DNA of 20,115 nucleotides. Origin: Pseudomonadota bacterium. Its GTDB lineage: Bacteria > Pseudomonadota > Alphaproteobacteria > Sphingomonadales > Sphingomonadaceae. How positions within the stretch are numbered: the stretch's first letter is position 1; each line of letters begins with the position of its first letter. The translations under genes and the position numbers were made by a program. The stretch is taken from the NCBI GenBank assembly GCA_023387085.1, contig JAEWIL010000083.1, positions 1 through 20,115 on the forward strand, given 5' to 3'. The notes under the pieces were generated by a model. That model saw nothing but the letters and a program-made list of their open reading frames with translations, had not been told where the DNA came from and searched no databases. Of the stretch, positions 1-8,301 are shown in pieces.

Positions 1-437
1 GCGAAGCTCTTCGCCGGCGCAAGGCCCGAATCCTCGTCGCCCGCGACCTCGGGCGACCCGGCCGATTCGCCATGTCCGCTGCGAATGTCGCGCCACATGC
101 GCCACGCCACCCAGAGAAGCAGAAACCCGCCCGCGAGCACCAGCCCTACGATGCCGAGCAATTGCTGGACGACGAGCGCAAAGCCGACGCGCAGTACCAG
201 CGCGGCGCCGACACCGATCAGGATCACCTTTCGACGCTGATCGGCCGGCAGACCTGCCGCAAGCGCACCGACGACGATCGCATTGTCGCCGGCAAGGACG
301 AGGTCGATCAGCAAAACCTGGATGAAGGCCGAAAAAGCTGCGGGCTCGGTGATGTTCGAGAAATCATGGACGATCGCGTCCCAGATCCCCGCCGAAGGCG
401 CCGCCCCCGCGGCGAAATTCATCATTTCCACGATCAT
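1..437 (-). CDS. TerC family integral membrane protein (second of tandem pair, truncated by window edge)
   Basis: Reading the minus strand gives about 145 residues of a TerC-family membrane protein, which then runs off the left end of the window. The visible part has an N-terminal tail, a membrane helix with the family signature LAGDNAIVVGALAAGLP, then a basic loop (RRKV) and two more hydrophobic helices ending LLLWVAWRMWRDIRSG. A polar linker follows. The second half, which should carry the second acidic membrane motif, lies outside the window. The ATG at 437 lies 2 nt after the TGA of the upstream TerC gene; an in-frame ATG at 452 would overlap that gene by 13 nt. TerC proteins are linked to tellurite resistance and, in YjbE/Alx-type members, to manganese export. 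Substrate is not readable here. The two adjacent paralogues probably arose by duplication and are co-transcribed. Confidence 0.85.
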   Translation of the reverse strand, partial: MIVEMMNFAAGAAPSAGIWDAIVHDFSNITEPAAFSAFIQVLLIDLVLAGDNAIVVGALAAGLPADQRRKVILIGVGAALVLRVGFALVVQQLLGIVGLVLAGGFLLLWVAWRMWRDIRSGHGESAGSPEVAGDEDSGLAPAKSF

Positions 438-439
438 GG

Positions 440-1108
440 TCAGCGCACCCATCCGAACAAATGACCGAGCCCGATCTCGGGATCGACCCAGCCGTCATAA
501 ATCATTTTCAGCGCCACATAGAGGATCACGACGAGGCCAACCCAGGCGATCCAGTGATAACGCTGCAGCAGCTTGGCGACGTAATTTGCCGCCAGCCCCA
601 TGACGATCACCGTGAAGGTCATCCCGACGAACAGCAAGGCCGGATTTTCGCGCGCGATCGATGCCACGAGCAACACATTGTCGATACTCATCGACAGGTC
701 GGCAACCATGATCGAGACTGCGGCCTTGAAAAAGGTCGTGCGCGCCGCAGCGCCCTCTATCTCGGGCGTCGATGGATCGTCGATCGCCGTTCCGGCATTG
801 GCCGGCCGGATCTCGCGGTACATATTATAAGCGACCCACAGCAGCAGCAGCCCGCCAGCGAAGACAAGGCCGGTAATCTTGAGCAGCTGCGTCGCGACGA
901 GCGCGAAACCGATCAGGAAGATGAGCGCCATGCCGACGCCGAGCATCAGCACGCGCCGGCGGTCGCGTTCGGGAAGCCCGCCGGCGATCGTGCCCATGAT
1001 CAGCACATTGTCGCCCGCCATCGTCAGATCGCCGATGATGATCTGACCGAGCAGGACGAGCCCGGGGCCGGTAAGGATTGCCGAGAAATCCATCGCCGAA
1101 AAGTCCAT
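440..1108 (-). CDS. TerC family integral membrane protein (YjbE-like)
   Basis: This is a complete 222-residue TerC-family protein with about seven predicted membrane helices. Both signature acidic membrane motifs are visible: GDLTMAGDNVLIMGTIAGGLP near residues 26-46, and VADLSMSIDNVLLVAS in the second half. The asparagine/aspartate pairs are the likely metal-binding residues by analogy with the family. The start at 1108 overlaps the TAA of the upstream ABM gene by one base (TAATG), and a GGAG lies 10 nt upstream, which favours this start. The first ten residues are MDFSA repeated twice, so a second in-frame ATG exists at 1093 but without a ribosome-binding site. It is followed by a second TerC gene 2 nt downstream. 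Family knowledge points to Mn2+ or related cation efflux; the substrate here is inference. Confidence 0.9.
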   Translation of the reverse strand: MDFSAMDFSAILTGPGLVLLGQIIIGDLTMAGDNVLIMGTIAGGLPERDRRRVLMLGVGMALIFLIGFALVATQLLKITGLVFAGGLLLLWVAYNMYREIRPANAGTAIDDPSTPEIEGAAARTTFFKAAVSIMVADLSMSIDNVLLVASIARENPALLFVGMTFTVIVMGLAANYVAKLLQRYHWIAWVGLVVILYVALKMIYDGWVDPEIGLGHLFGWVR

Positions 1109-1400
1109 TAGAGCGGCTCTCCGAAATAGCTGACCGCGGGAACCGGGTCATGAAAGGGATGCAGCAGCGCGCGCCACTGCTCGTACCGTTCGAACGCCGG
1201 AACCCCTCGCGATGATCCTCGACCGATCGCCAATGCGCGACGAGCAGATAGGGCTGGCCGGCCTGGAGCGGCGGACGGATTTCAAGCGAGAGAAAGCCCG
1301 GCGAAGCTTCGATCAGCGGTCGCGCGGCGGCTACCGCCAGTTCGAATGCCGCTTCATGGCCCGGTCGAACCGGCAGCAAGGCAAGTTCGACCACGGCCAT
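1108..1400 (-). pseudogene. Antibiotic biosynthesis monooxygenase (ABM/YgiN-like) domain protein, apparent single-base frameshift
   Basis: The frame opened by the ATG at 1400 encodes a typical ABM ferredoxin-like start: ALLPVRPGHEAAFELA, then an ASPGFLSLE strand, LLVAHWRSVEDHREGFR. After about residue 66 this frame loses family character and runs on without a stop. The neighbouring frame resumes the expected end, ERYEQWRALLHPFHDPVPAV and SYFGEPL, and stops with TAA at 1110-1108, exactly overlapping the next gene's ATG. Restoring one G near 1190 gives one 97-residue protein of normal ABM length. I therefore see one gene with a one-base loss near 1189-1200, either a real mutation or a sequence error. 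It starts 9 nt after rho. Family members bind or oxidise small aromatic, haem or aldehyde substrates; the substrate here is unknown. Confidence 0.75.
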
Positions 1401-1409
1401 ATGCGCGAA

Positions 1410-2666
<1,257 letters not shown>

Positions 2667-2787
2667 GGATGGATTCCGGGTAGAAAATTCAGGAGAAAAA
2701 TAGACTTAAGTTCGTTGCACCAGCAGGTGCCTATCCGGCCGGGGGACGACCGTTATCGATAGTTTCGACGCAAGACGCGCTGCCCGC

Positions 2788-2811
2788 AAAAAACGGGGTT
2801 AACCGGCCCGT
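2788..2811 (-). terminator. Probable intrinsic terminator after hemJ
   Basis: On the minus strand, ACGGG (2811-2807) pairs with CCCGT (2797-2793) across a GC-rich loop and is followed by a run of six T. It sits 47 bases past the hemJ stop and before rho, so it would end the hemE-hemJ transcript. The stem is only five base pairs, so the call is moderate. Confidence 0.5.
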
Positions 2812-2857
2812 AGAACCGGCTTTTGTGCAAGTCAATCGGCACTGCGCCAGGCAGGTG

Positions 2858-3307
2858 CTAAAAGGGGCGCACGACCACCAAGATGACGATGATCGCCGCG
2901 GCGACGCCGGGGACCTCGTTGAGCAGGCGAAGCTGCTTCTCGGTCAGCTGGCGCTGGCCCTTCGCCAGCTTCTTCGCATAGCCGATCATCCAGCCGTGAT
3001 AGCCCGAGATGGCCAAGACGAGCAGCAATTTGGCGTGAAACCAGCCCTCGCGCCAATAATCGCCGTTGAAGGCGAGCATCAGGCCGAGGATCCAGACGAG
3101 AATAATCGACGGGTTCAGGATGATCCGGCGCAGGCGATCCTCGCGCTCAATCCACTTTTTATCTTCGTCGGACCCGACGGCGCACTGGTGATGATAGACA
3201 AAGAAGCGCGGCATCATGAACAGGCCGGCCATGAAGAAGATTACGAAGATGACGTGCGCCGCCTTGATCCACAGCATCGTCACCCCCAGAAATCCTGCCA
3301 GTTCCAT
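2858..3307 (-). CDS. hemJ: Protoporphyrinogen IX oxidase HemJ (UPF0093 family)
   Basis: This 149-residue membrane protein matches HemJ, which oxidises protoporphyrinogen IX to protoporphyrin IX late in haem synthesis. The N-terminal helix has IKAAHVIFVIFFMAGLFMMP with the conserved histidine at residue 18, then RFFVYHH. Three further helices follow (IILVWILGLMLAF, KLLLVLAISGYHGWMIGY, VAAAIIVILVVV) separated by charged loops, including a KKWIEREDRLRRIILNPS segment. I chose ATG 3307 because AGGTGG lies a few bases upstream, overlapping the hemE stop. A GTG at 3316 would add three residues but has no ribosome-binding site. It is packed directly behind hemE, so the two haem genes are surely one operon. 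Confidence 0.93.
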   Translation of the reverse strand: MELAGFLGVTMLWIKAAHVIFVIFFMAGLFMMPRFFVYHHQCAVGSDEDKKWIEREDRLRRIILNPSIILVWILGLMLAFNGDYWREGWFHAKLLLVLAISGYHGWMIGYAKKLAKGQRQLTEKQLRLLNEVPGVAAAIIVILVVVRPF

Positions 3308-3316
3308 CAATACCAC

Positions 3317-4342
3317 CTAGCCGCGCACGCGCCGGATCAGATGTTCGACATTCGCAATCGGCGTGTCGGGAACGATCCCGTGGCCGAGATTGAAGATATG
3401 GGGACGCGCCGGGAAAGCTGCAAGGATGCGAACGATCGCGGCATCGAGCGTTTCGCCGCCTGCAACGAGCGCGAGCGGGTCGAGATTACCCTGCACGGGC
3501 AGCCCGGGCGGCAACACGCTGTCGGCCCATAGCGGATCGACCGTCTCGTCGAGACCGATCGCGTCAACGCCGGTCTCGTTCGCATAGGCCGGCAGCTTGC
3601 CGCCCGCCCCCTTCGGAAAACCGATGATCGGCGTATCCGGATGGAGTGCCTTCAGGCGGCGCACGATCTCGGCATTCGGTGCTATGACCCAGCGTTCGAA
3701 CTGCGCCGGCGAAAGGCTGCCTGCCCAGCTGTCGAATAATTGCACCGCCTCGACGCCGTTTTCGATCTGGCCCGACAGATAGGTAATGCTCAAATCGACG
3801 ATCGCATCGACGATCGCGCCGAAGGCTGCGGGATCGCCGAACGCCAGGCGCCGGGCGGCAGCCTGGTCCTTCGATCCCTGCCCCGCCACCATATAGGTCG
3901 CCACCGTCCACGGGCTGCCTGCAAAGCCGAGAAAGCTCGTCTCGGGCGGCAAGGCGCCGGCAACGCGCGCGACGGTACCATACACAGGATCGAGACGCTG
4001 CGGCATCGCTTCTAAGGATGCCAGCGCGCTATCGACGAGCGGCGGTGCGAGCCGCGGCCCCTCGCCTGTCTCGAACCACAGATGCTGGCCGAGCGCGTGC
4101 GGGATGACGAGAATGTCGGAAAAGAGAATCGCACCGTCGAACCCGAAGCGCCGGATCGGCTGCAAGGTCACTTCGGCTGCGGCTTCGCTGTCATAGCAAA
4201 GCTCGAGGAATCCGCCCTTGGTTTCGCGAAGAGCGCGATATTCTGGAAGATAACGTCCCGCCTGACGCATCAGCCATAGCGCAGGCCTGTCCTGCCGCGC
4301 TCCACGCAGCGTTGCCAGCAGGGTCTTCGGCGAGGCCTTCAC
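3317..4342 (-). CDS. hemE: Uroporphyrinogen decarboxylase
   Basis: HemE converts uroporphyrinogen III to coproporphyrinogen III in haem synthesis. The signature LWLMRQAGRYLPEYR is at about residues 22-36, with the substrate-contacting arginines at 26 and 30. FSDIL carries the catalytic aspartate at about 76. The TYMVAGQGS segment and the C-terminal FNLGHGIVPDTP are also present. The open frame extends upstream to 4507, but I place the start at GTG 4342. That gives 341 residues, the usual family length, and AGGAG lies 4 nt upstream of it. The upstream extension would run into the DnaA-box region and has no family similarity. It diverges from ppsR across the presumed origin and is followed directly by hemJ. 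Confidence 0.96.
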   Translation of the reverse strand: MKASPKTLLATLRGARQDRPALWLMRQAGRYLPEYRALRETKGGFLELCYDSEAAAEVTLQPIRRFGFDGAILFSDILVIPHALGQHLWFETGEGPRLAPPLVDSALASLEAMPQRLDPVYGTVARVAGALPPETSFLGFAGSPWTVATYMVAGQGSKDQAAARRLAFGDPAAFGAIVDAIVDLSITYLSGQIENGVEAVQLFDSWAGSLSPAQFERWVIAPNAEIVRRLKALHPDTPIIGFPKGAGGKLPAYANETGVDAIGLDETVDPLWADSVLPPGLPVQGNLDPLALVAGGETLDAAIVRILAAFPARPHIFNLGHGIVPDTPIANVEHLIRRVRG

Positions 4343-4350
4343 GCGGCTCC

Positions 4351-4384
4351 TCTTTCTTTCATCATATATATTTAAAGATATTTG
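4351..4384. other. AT-rich candidate DNA unwinding element
   Basis: Only 6 of 34 bases are G or C, with the core ATCATATATATTTAAAGATA, in a GC-rich genome. It sits at the hemE end of the gap, about 130 bases from the first DnaA box. It may instead, or also, serve the hemE promoter. Confidence 0.5.
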
Positions 4385-4511
4385 TGGCGGTTTGTTGGAC
4401 GGTGGATAGCGCGGCTTTAGGCTTGGACGCCGCTTTTGCCAACATATTGACTCTTCGCCCTGCGTGTCATGTCCGGGGAGTCGCCCGGCGTTCTCCTCGC
4501 AATTCACAGCC

Positions 4512-4520
4512 TGTGGATAA
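4512..4520 (-). promoter_or_regulatory. DnaA box, perfect (TTATCCACA on minus strand)
   Basis: The plus strand reads TGTGGATAA, an exact reverse complement of the consensus TTATCCACA. Confidence 0.85.
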
Positions 4521-4531
4521 GTTTACCCTCC

Positions 4532-4540
4532 TGTGGAAAA
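4532..4540 (-). promoter_or_regulatory. DnaA box, one mismatch (TTTTCCACA on minus strand)
   Basis: The plus strand reads TGTGGAAAA, one base from consensus. It lies in the same orientation as, and 11 bases beyond, the perfect box at 4512-4520. Confidence 0.65.
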
Positions 4541-4613
4541 GCCGTGGAGCGGAATCGGCAGCGTTGGGGATGAATCCACCATGCCGAACTTGTGCCTGCG
4601 GTTATGCCGGAAT

Positions 4614-4622
4614 TTATCCACA
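4614..4622 (+). promoter_or_regulatory. DnaA box, perfect (TTATCCACA)
   Basis: This is an exact match to TTATCCACA on the plus strand, 72 bases before the ppsR start and in opposite orientation to the other two boxes. Confidence 0.85.
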
Positions 4623-4693
4623 GGGTGTTAAATCGTCATCCCGCAGCTGATCCGGCATTGCCTTTTTCCGCGGCGTTCCGCCATGATGGCGCG

Positions 4694-5506
4694 ATGAGCC
4701 GCCTCCATCTGCACCTCATATCCGATTCCACGGGCGAGACGCTCGAAAATATCGCCAAGGCGGCCATCGCCCAATTCGATGATGTCGAGGTCGTGCGCCA
4801 TTTCTGGCCAATGGTGCGGTCCGAATCACATCTCGACCGCATCATCGCCGAAGTGCAGGCGAGCCCCGGCATGATCCTGTTCACGCTGGTGAGCGGCGAG
4901 CTGCGTGCAAGCCTCGAACGCCGCGCCGCGGCGCTGAACCTGCCGACGGTTCCTGCGCTCGATGCCGTCACCGATGCGCTGTCGCGGATGCTTGGACAGG
5001 AGGCGAAAGCGCGCCCCGGCCGCCAGCACCAGCTCGACGCCGCCTATTTCGCGCGCGTCGAGGCGATCCAGTTCACCGTCGCGCACGACGACGGCATCGG
5101 CTGGGAGAATTGGGAGCAGGCCGACATCGTCCTCGCCGGCGTGTCGCGCACTTCGAAGACTCCGACGAGCATCTATCTCGCGAACCGCGGCTACAAGACC
5201 GCAAACATTCCGATCGTCCCCGAATCACCGCCACCCGATGCGCTCTATCATCTCAAACGGCCGATGGTCGTCGGACTGACCACGGGCCTCGACCGCCTCG
5301 TGCAAGTTCGCCGCAACCGGCTGCTGTCGCTTAACCAGGCGCCCGAGACCGCCTATGTCGACGACGAGCGGGTGAGGGCAGAGCTCGCCTATGCGCGGCG
5401 CATGTTCGCCGACAATGGCTGGCCGGTAATCGACGTGACGCGCCGCTCGATCGAGGAAACTGCCGCAGCGGTGATCAAGCTGGTCGAAGACCGTAGCGAC
5501 ACATGA
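4694..5506 (+). CDS. ppsR: Pyruvate, phosphate dikinase regulatory protein (DUF299, kinase/pyrophosphorylase)
   Basis: This 270-residue protein belongs to the DUF299 family. These enzymes inactivate pyruvate phosphate dikinase (or PEP synthetase) by ADP-dependent phosphorylation and reactivate it by phosphate-dependent pyrophosphorylysis. The N-terminus LHLISDSTGETLENIAKAA is typical. The P-loop-like GVSRTSKT is at residues 149-156, followed by PTSIYLANRGYKTANIPIVP and VVGLTTGLDRLVQVRRNRL, all family hallmarks. ATG 4694 starts at the conserved N-terminus; the open frame extends to 4592 but those residues show no similarity. It is the first plus-strand gene right of the origin and overlaps maf by four bases (ATGA). 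A cognate ppdK or ppsA is predicted elsewhere in the genome. Confidence 0.94.
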   Translation: MSRLHLHLISDSTGETLENIAKAAIAQFDDVEVVRHFWPMVRSESHLDRIIAEVQASPGMILFTLVSGELRASLERRAAALNLPTVPALDAVTDALSRMLGQEAKARPGRQHQLDAAYFARVEAIQFTVAHDDGIGWENWEQADIVLAGVSRTSKTPTSIYLANRGYKTANIPIVPESPPPDALYHLKRPMVVGLTTGLDRLVQVRRNRLLSLNQAPETAYVDDERVRAELAYARRMFADNGWPVIDVTRRSIEETAAAVIKLVEDRSDT

Positions 5507-6099
5507 CTCTGCTCCTCGCTTCGCAGAGCAGCGGTCGCGCCGCGATGCTGCGCGCCGCCGGACTCAACTTCGAGACGAGTGCGGCGCATGTCGACGAAGA
5601 GGCGTTGACTGCTTCGCTCCTCGCGGCGGGACAAACACCGCGCAATATCGCTGACGCGCTCGCCGAAGCGAAGGCGGTGAAGATTTCGTCGCGGTTGCCC
5701 GGGGTGACGGTGATCGGTGCGGATTCGACACTCGCGCTCGATGACGGGTCGATGCTGTCGAAGCCCGAAAGCCCCGACGAGGCGGCTGATCATCTCCGCC
5801 GCATGGCGGGCGCCCGTCACCGGCTGTTCAGCGGCGCGGTCGCCGCTCGTGACGGCGCTCCCGTCTGGCGCGCGATCGGCGAAGCGAAGCTTTGGATGCG
5901 CCCCTTGTCGGACGCCTTTATCGCCGACTATGTGGCGCGCAACTGGGACAGCATCCGCTGGACCGTCGGCTGCTACGAGATTGAGGGGGCGGGCGTGCAA
6001 TTATTCGACCGGGTCGAGGGCGATCCATGGACCATTATCGGGATGCCGATGCTTCCCTTACTGGCGTGGCTGCGTGCGACGGGGCTTGCGCCGTCATGA
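5503..6099 (+). CDS. maf: Maf family nucleoside triphosphate pyrophosphatase
   Basis: Maf proteins hydrolyse (modified) nucleoside triphosphates to monophosphates and so clean the nucleotide pool. This 198-residue copy has the ASQSSGR motif at 6-12 (family ASxSxxR) and AHVDE. The GADSTLAL segment has the presumed catalytic aspartate at 74. SKP follows at about 86-88, then the GCYEIEGAGVQLFDRVEGD segment close to the C-terminus. GADST replaces the commoner GADTV; the acidic residue is kept. I cannot tell whether it prefers dTTP/UTP or m7GTP. Start ATG 5503 overlaps the ppsR stop (ATGA), and its own stop overlaps aroE in the same way. Confidence 0.92.
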   Translation: MTLLLASQSSGRAAMLRAAGLNFETSAAHVDEEALTASLLAAGQTPRNIADALAEAKAVKISSRLPGVTVIGADSTLALDDGSMLSKPESPDEAADHLRRMAGARHRLFSGAVAARDGAPVWRAIGEAKLWMRPLSDAFIADYVARNWDSIRWTVGCYEIEGAGVQLFDRVEGDPWTIIGMPMLPLLAWLRATGLAPS

Positions 6100-6923
6100 A
6101 TGGCGTTCCCTTTGCCGCGCCATACGCAGAGGTTATCGGCGACCCGATCGCGCAGTCGAAATCACCGCTGATCCACAATTTCTGGCTCGAGGCGCTCGGC
6201 CTTCCCGGCGACTATCGCCGCGCGCATGTGAAGTCCGACGATCTCGCCGCCTATGTTGCCGAACGTCGAACCGACCCCGACTGGCGCGGCTGCAACGTTA
6301 CGATGCCGCACAAGGCGGCGGTGATGGACCTTGTCGATGATCCGGGAGATATCCGAGGGACGATCGGCGCGATGAATACGGTGGTCCGGCAAAAGGATGG
6401 TTCGCTGATCGGCACCAACACCGACGCCGCGGGCTTCTATTCGCCGCTCGCCGAACTCGATCTCGAGGGCGCGCCGGTGGCGGTTGTCGGGGCCGGCGGC
6501 GCGGCGCGGGCGGTGCTGTTCGCCCTCGCGCGTGCCAAGGTCGGAACCGTAACAATCCTCAACCGCAGTCCGCTGAAAGCCATGGGCCTGCTCGCGGCTT
6601 TCGGCCTCAAGGGCGATGTGCTCGCGCTCGACGCCCAGCTTCCAGCTGCGGTTCTGCTGGTCAATTCGAGCAGCTTGGGGATGAAGGGCCAGCCGCCGCT
6701 CGAGCTCGACCTCTCGCCGCTCCCCGACGATGCGATCGTGTACGACCTCGTCTATTCGCCGCTCCAGACCGGGCTGCTCAAAGCCGCCGACGCGCGCGGG
6801 CTCGATACGGTCGACGGGCTCGACATGCTGATCGGGCAGGCCGCGTTGGCGTTCGAACTGTTCTTCGGCGCGTCGCCGCCCGAGGGCCGCGACGACGAAC
6901 TGCGCGCCATGCTCACGGCATGA
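6096..6923 (+). CDS. aroE: Shikimate 5-dehydrogenase (NADP+)
   Basis: AroE reduces 3-dehydroshikimate to shikimate in the aromatic amino acid pathway. In this 275-residue protein the shikimate-binding SKS serines are at 21 and 23, and the catalytic lysine is at 73 in NVTMPHK. The conserved Asn is at 94 (GAMNTVV) and Asp at 110 (GTNTDAAGF). The nucleotide-binding loop GAGGAAR is at 132-138, followed by the NRS segment expected for NADP binding. The frame is open further upstream, but ATG 6096 is exactly coupled to the maf stop by an ATGA overlap. It overlaps coaE by four bases at the other end. Confidence 0.96.
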   Translation: MNGVPFAAPYAEVIGDPIAQSKSPLIHNFWLEALGLPGDYRRAHVKSDDLAAYVAERRTDPDWRGCNVTMPHKAAVMDLVDDPGDIRGTIGAMNTVVRQKDGSLIGTNTDAAGFYSPLAELDLEGAPVAVVGAGGAARAVLFALARAKVGTVTILNRSPLKAMGLLAAFGLKGDVLALDAQLPAAVLLVNSSSLGMKGQPPLELDLSPLPDDAIVYDLVYSPLQTGLLKAADARGLDTVDGLDMLIGQAALAFELFFGASPPEGRDDELRAMLTA

Positions 6924-7543
6924 GCGTTCGCAAACATCTCGGTGCGCAGCGCAAACGTCCCTTCATCCTCGGGCTGACGGGGTCGATCGGCATGGGCAAG
7001 TCGACCGCTGCGCAGATGTTTGAGTGCGAGGGGGTTCCGGTTTTCGACGCCGATGCCGAAGTGCATCGATTGCAAGGTCCGGGTGGCGCGCTCGTTGCGG
7101 CGATCGAGGCGCGCTTTCCGGGGACGACGGGGCTGAATGGCGTCGACCGGCAAAAACTCGGCGCGCGCGTTCTCGGCAACAAACACGAACTCGCCGCGCT
7201 CGAGGCAATCGTTCACCCGGCGATCGGCCGGGCGCAACATCGCTTCCTGATGCGCCATCGGGCCCGCGACGTTGTCATCCTCGATATACCGCTGCTGTTC
7301 GAAAAGGGCGGGTGGCGCCGCGTCGGTGCGATAGCGGTTGTGTCTGCGCCGGCGTGGATGCAGACCAAGCGCGTGATGCGCAGACCGGGCATGACGCGCG
7401 CCAAACTGAAAGCGATCCGCCGCCTCCAGGTGCCCGACCGCGTCAAGCGCGCGCGCGCCGATTTCGTGATCGAAACCGGCCGCCCCAAAAGCGTGACGCA
7501 CCGCCAGATTCGCGCCATCGCCTCTTGTTTCCGCGCGCGATAG
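6920..7543 (+). CDS. coaE: Dephospho-CoA kinase
   Basis: CoaE phosphorylates the 3'-hydroxyl of dephospho-CoA, the last step of coenzyme A synthesis. This 207-residue protein has the P-loop GLTGSIGMGKST at residues 18-29 and FDADAEVHRL shortly after. The IVHPAIGR and DIPLLFEKGGWRRV segments typical of the family follow, and a basic C-terminal part contains the conserved RRL segment. The N-terminal 15 residues before the P-loop are longer and more basic than usual, but ATG 6920 is coupled to aroE by an ATGA overlap and no better start precedes the P-loop. Confidence 0.95.
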   Translation: MSVRKHLGAQRKRPFILGLTGSIGMGKSTAAQMFECEGVPVFDADAEVHRLQGPGGALVAAIEARFPGTTGLNGVDRQKLGARVLGNKHELAALEAIVHPAIGRAQHRFLMRHRARDVVILDIPLLFEKGGWRRVGAIAVVSAPAWMQTKRVMRRPGMTRAKLKAIRRLQVPDRVKRARADFVIETGRPKSVTHRQIRAIASCFRAR

Positions 7544-7562
7544 GGTCCAGATTAATCATTAG

Positions 7563-8258
7563 ATGCGTGAGATTATTTTCGATACCGAAACCACGGGATT
7601 CGATCCCAAGGCCGGGGACAGGCTGGTCGAAATCGGGTGCGTCGAACTGATCGACCGTCGCGAAACGGGGGTCACGTTCCACGCTTATTTCAATCCCGAG
7701 CGCGACATGCCCGCCGCCGCCGAGGCGGTACACGGCCTGTCGATCCAGTTCCTGTCGGACAAGCCGCTCTTCGCAAGTCGGGTCGACGAGCTGATCGAGT
7801 TTCTGGGCGACGCGCCGCTGGTCGCGCACAACGCCGCCTTCGACTTCGGATTCGTCAATGCCGAACTCGCGCGCGCCGGACGCCCCCCGCTCGACATGAG
7901 CCGTATGTGCTGCACCGTACAGATGGCGCGTAAACTCCACCCGGGCGCCAAACACAGCCTGGACGCGCTTTGCACGCGCTATGGGATTGACCGCAGCCAC
8001 CGCGTCAAGCATGGCGCGCTGCTCGACGCCGAACTGCTCGCGCATCTTTATATCGAAATGACCGGCGGGCGGCAGATCGGCCTTGGTCTGTCGGCGGATG
8101 CCTCCGTGTCGGTTCATTCCGTCGGACCCATTCATGTTTCCGCGCCGCCGCGCGCGTTTCGCGAACCGCGTCCGCACGCCGCGTCCGCCGCCGAGCTTGC
8201 GCGTCATGCCGAATTCGTTGCCGCACTCACCCAACCGCTGTGGCACGATAGTCCGTAA
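7563..8258 (+). CDS. dnaQ: DNA polymerase III epsilon subunit (3'-5' proofreading exonuclease)
   Basis: DnaQ is the proofreading exonuclease of the replicative polymerase. This 231-residue protein shows the DEDDh motifs in order: Exo I FDTETTG with Asp7 and Glu9, Exo II HNAAFD with Asp94, and Exo III HGALLD with His150 and Asp155. After about residue 180 the sequence becomes low complexity (SADAS, SAPPRAFREPRPHAASAAE), as expected for the flexible tail that tethers epsilon to the polymerase alpha subunit. It starts 19 bases after coaE. Its place at the end of the origin-proximal gene series is conserved in alphaproteobacteria. Confidence 0.96.
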   Translation: MREIIFDTETTGFDPKAGDRLVEIGCVELIDRRETGVTFHAYFNPERDMPAAAEAVHGLSIQFLSDKPLFASRVDELIEFLGDAPLVAHNAAFDFGFVNAELARAGRPPLDMSRMCCTVQMARKLHPGAKHSLDALCTRYGIDRSHRVKHGALLDAELLAHLYIEMTGGRQIGLGLSADASVSVHSVGPIHVSAPPRAFREPRPHAASAAELARHAEFVAALTQPLWHDSP

Positions 8259-8301
8259 CGGTGGTTTTTGCCGCCGCTGCGATTCTGGAAGGAGAAGAAT
8301 A

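Larger units (their letters stand above)
4343..4693. other. oriC: Presumed chromosomal replication origin (oriC) in the hemE/ppsR gap
   Basis: This 351-base gap has no credible gene. It contains two perfect DnaA boxes in opposite orientations (TGTGGATAA at 4512-4520, TTATCCACA at 4614-4622) and a one-mismatch box TGTGGAAAA at 4532-4540. A 34-base stretch at 4351-4384 has only 6 G or C and could be the unwinding element. Three GANTC sites, the target of the cell-cycle methylase CcrM, occur at 4449-4453, 4552-4556 and 4572-4576. In Caulobacter the origin lies between hemE and a DUF299 gene, the same pair as here, and neighbouring genes point away on both sides. I see no full CtrA site of the form TTAA-N7-TTAA. 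The gap must also hold the promoters of hemE and ppsR, which I could not place. Confidence 0.85.

Noticed and set aside
461..1111. A 216-residue plus-strand frame opposite terC
   Set aside because: The composition is Asp/His/Arg-rich without motifs, and the minus-strand TerC protein has clear membrane helices and signatures.
4343..4507. N-terminal extension of HemE into the origin
   Set aside because: The extra residues have no family character, and GTG 4342 has a ribosome-binding site and gives the normal length.
4343..4693. CtrA-binding sites in the origin
   Set aside because: TTAA occurs at 4372 and 4628, but neither has a second TTAA at the required 7-base gap.
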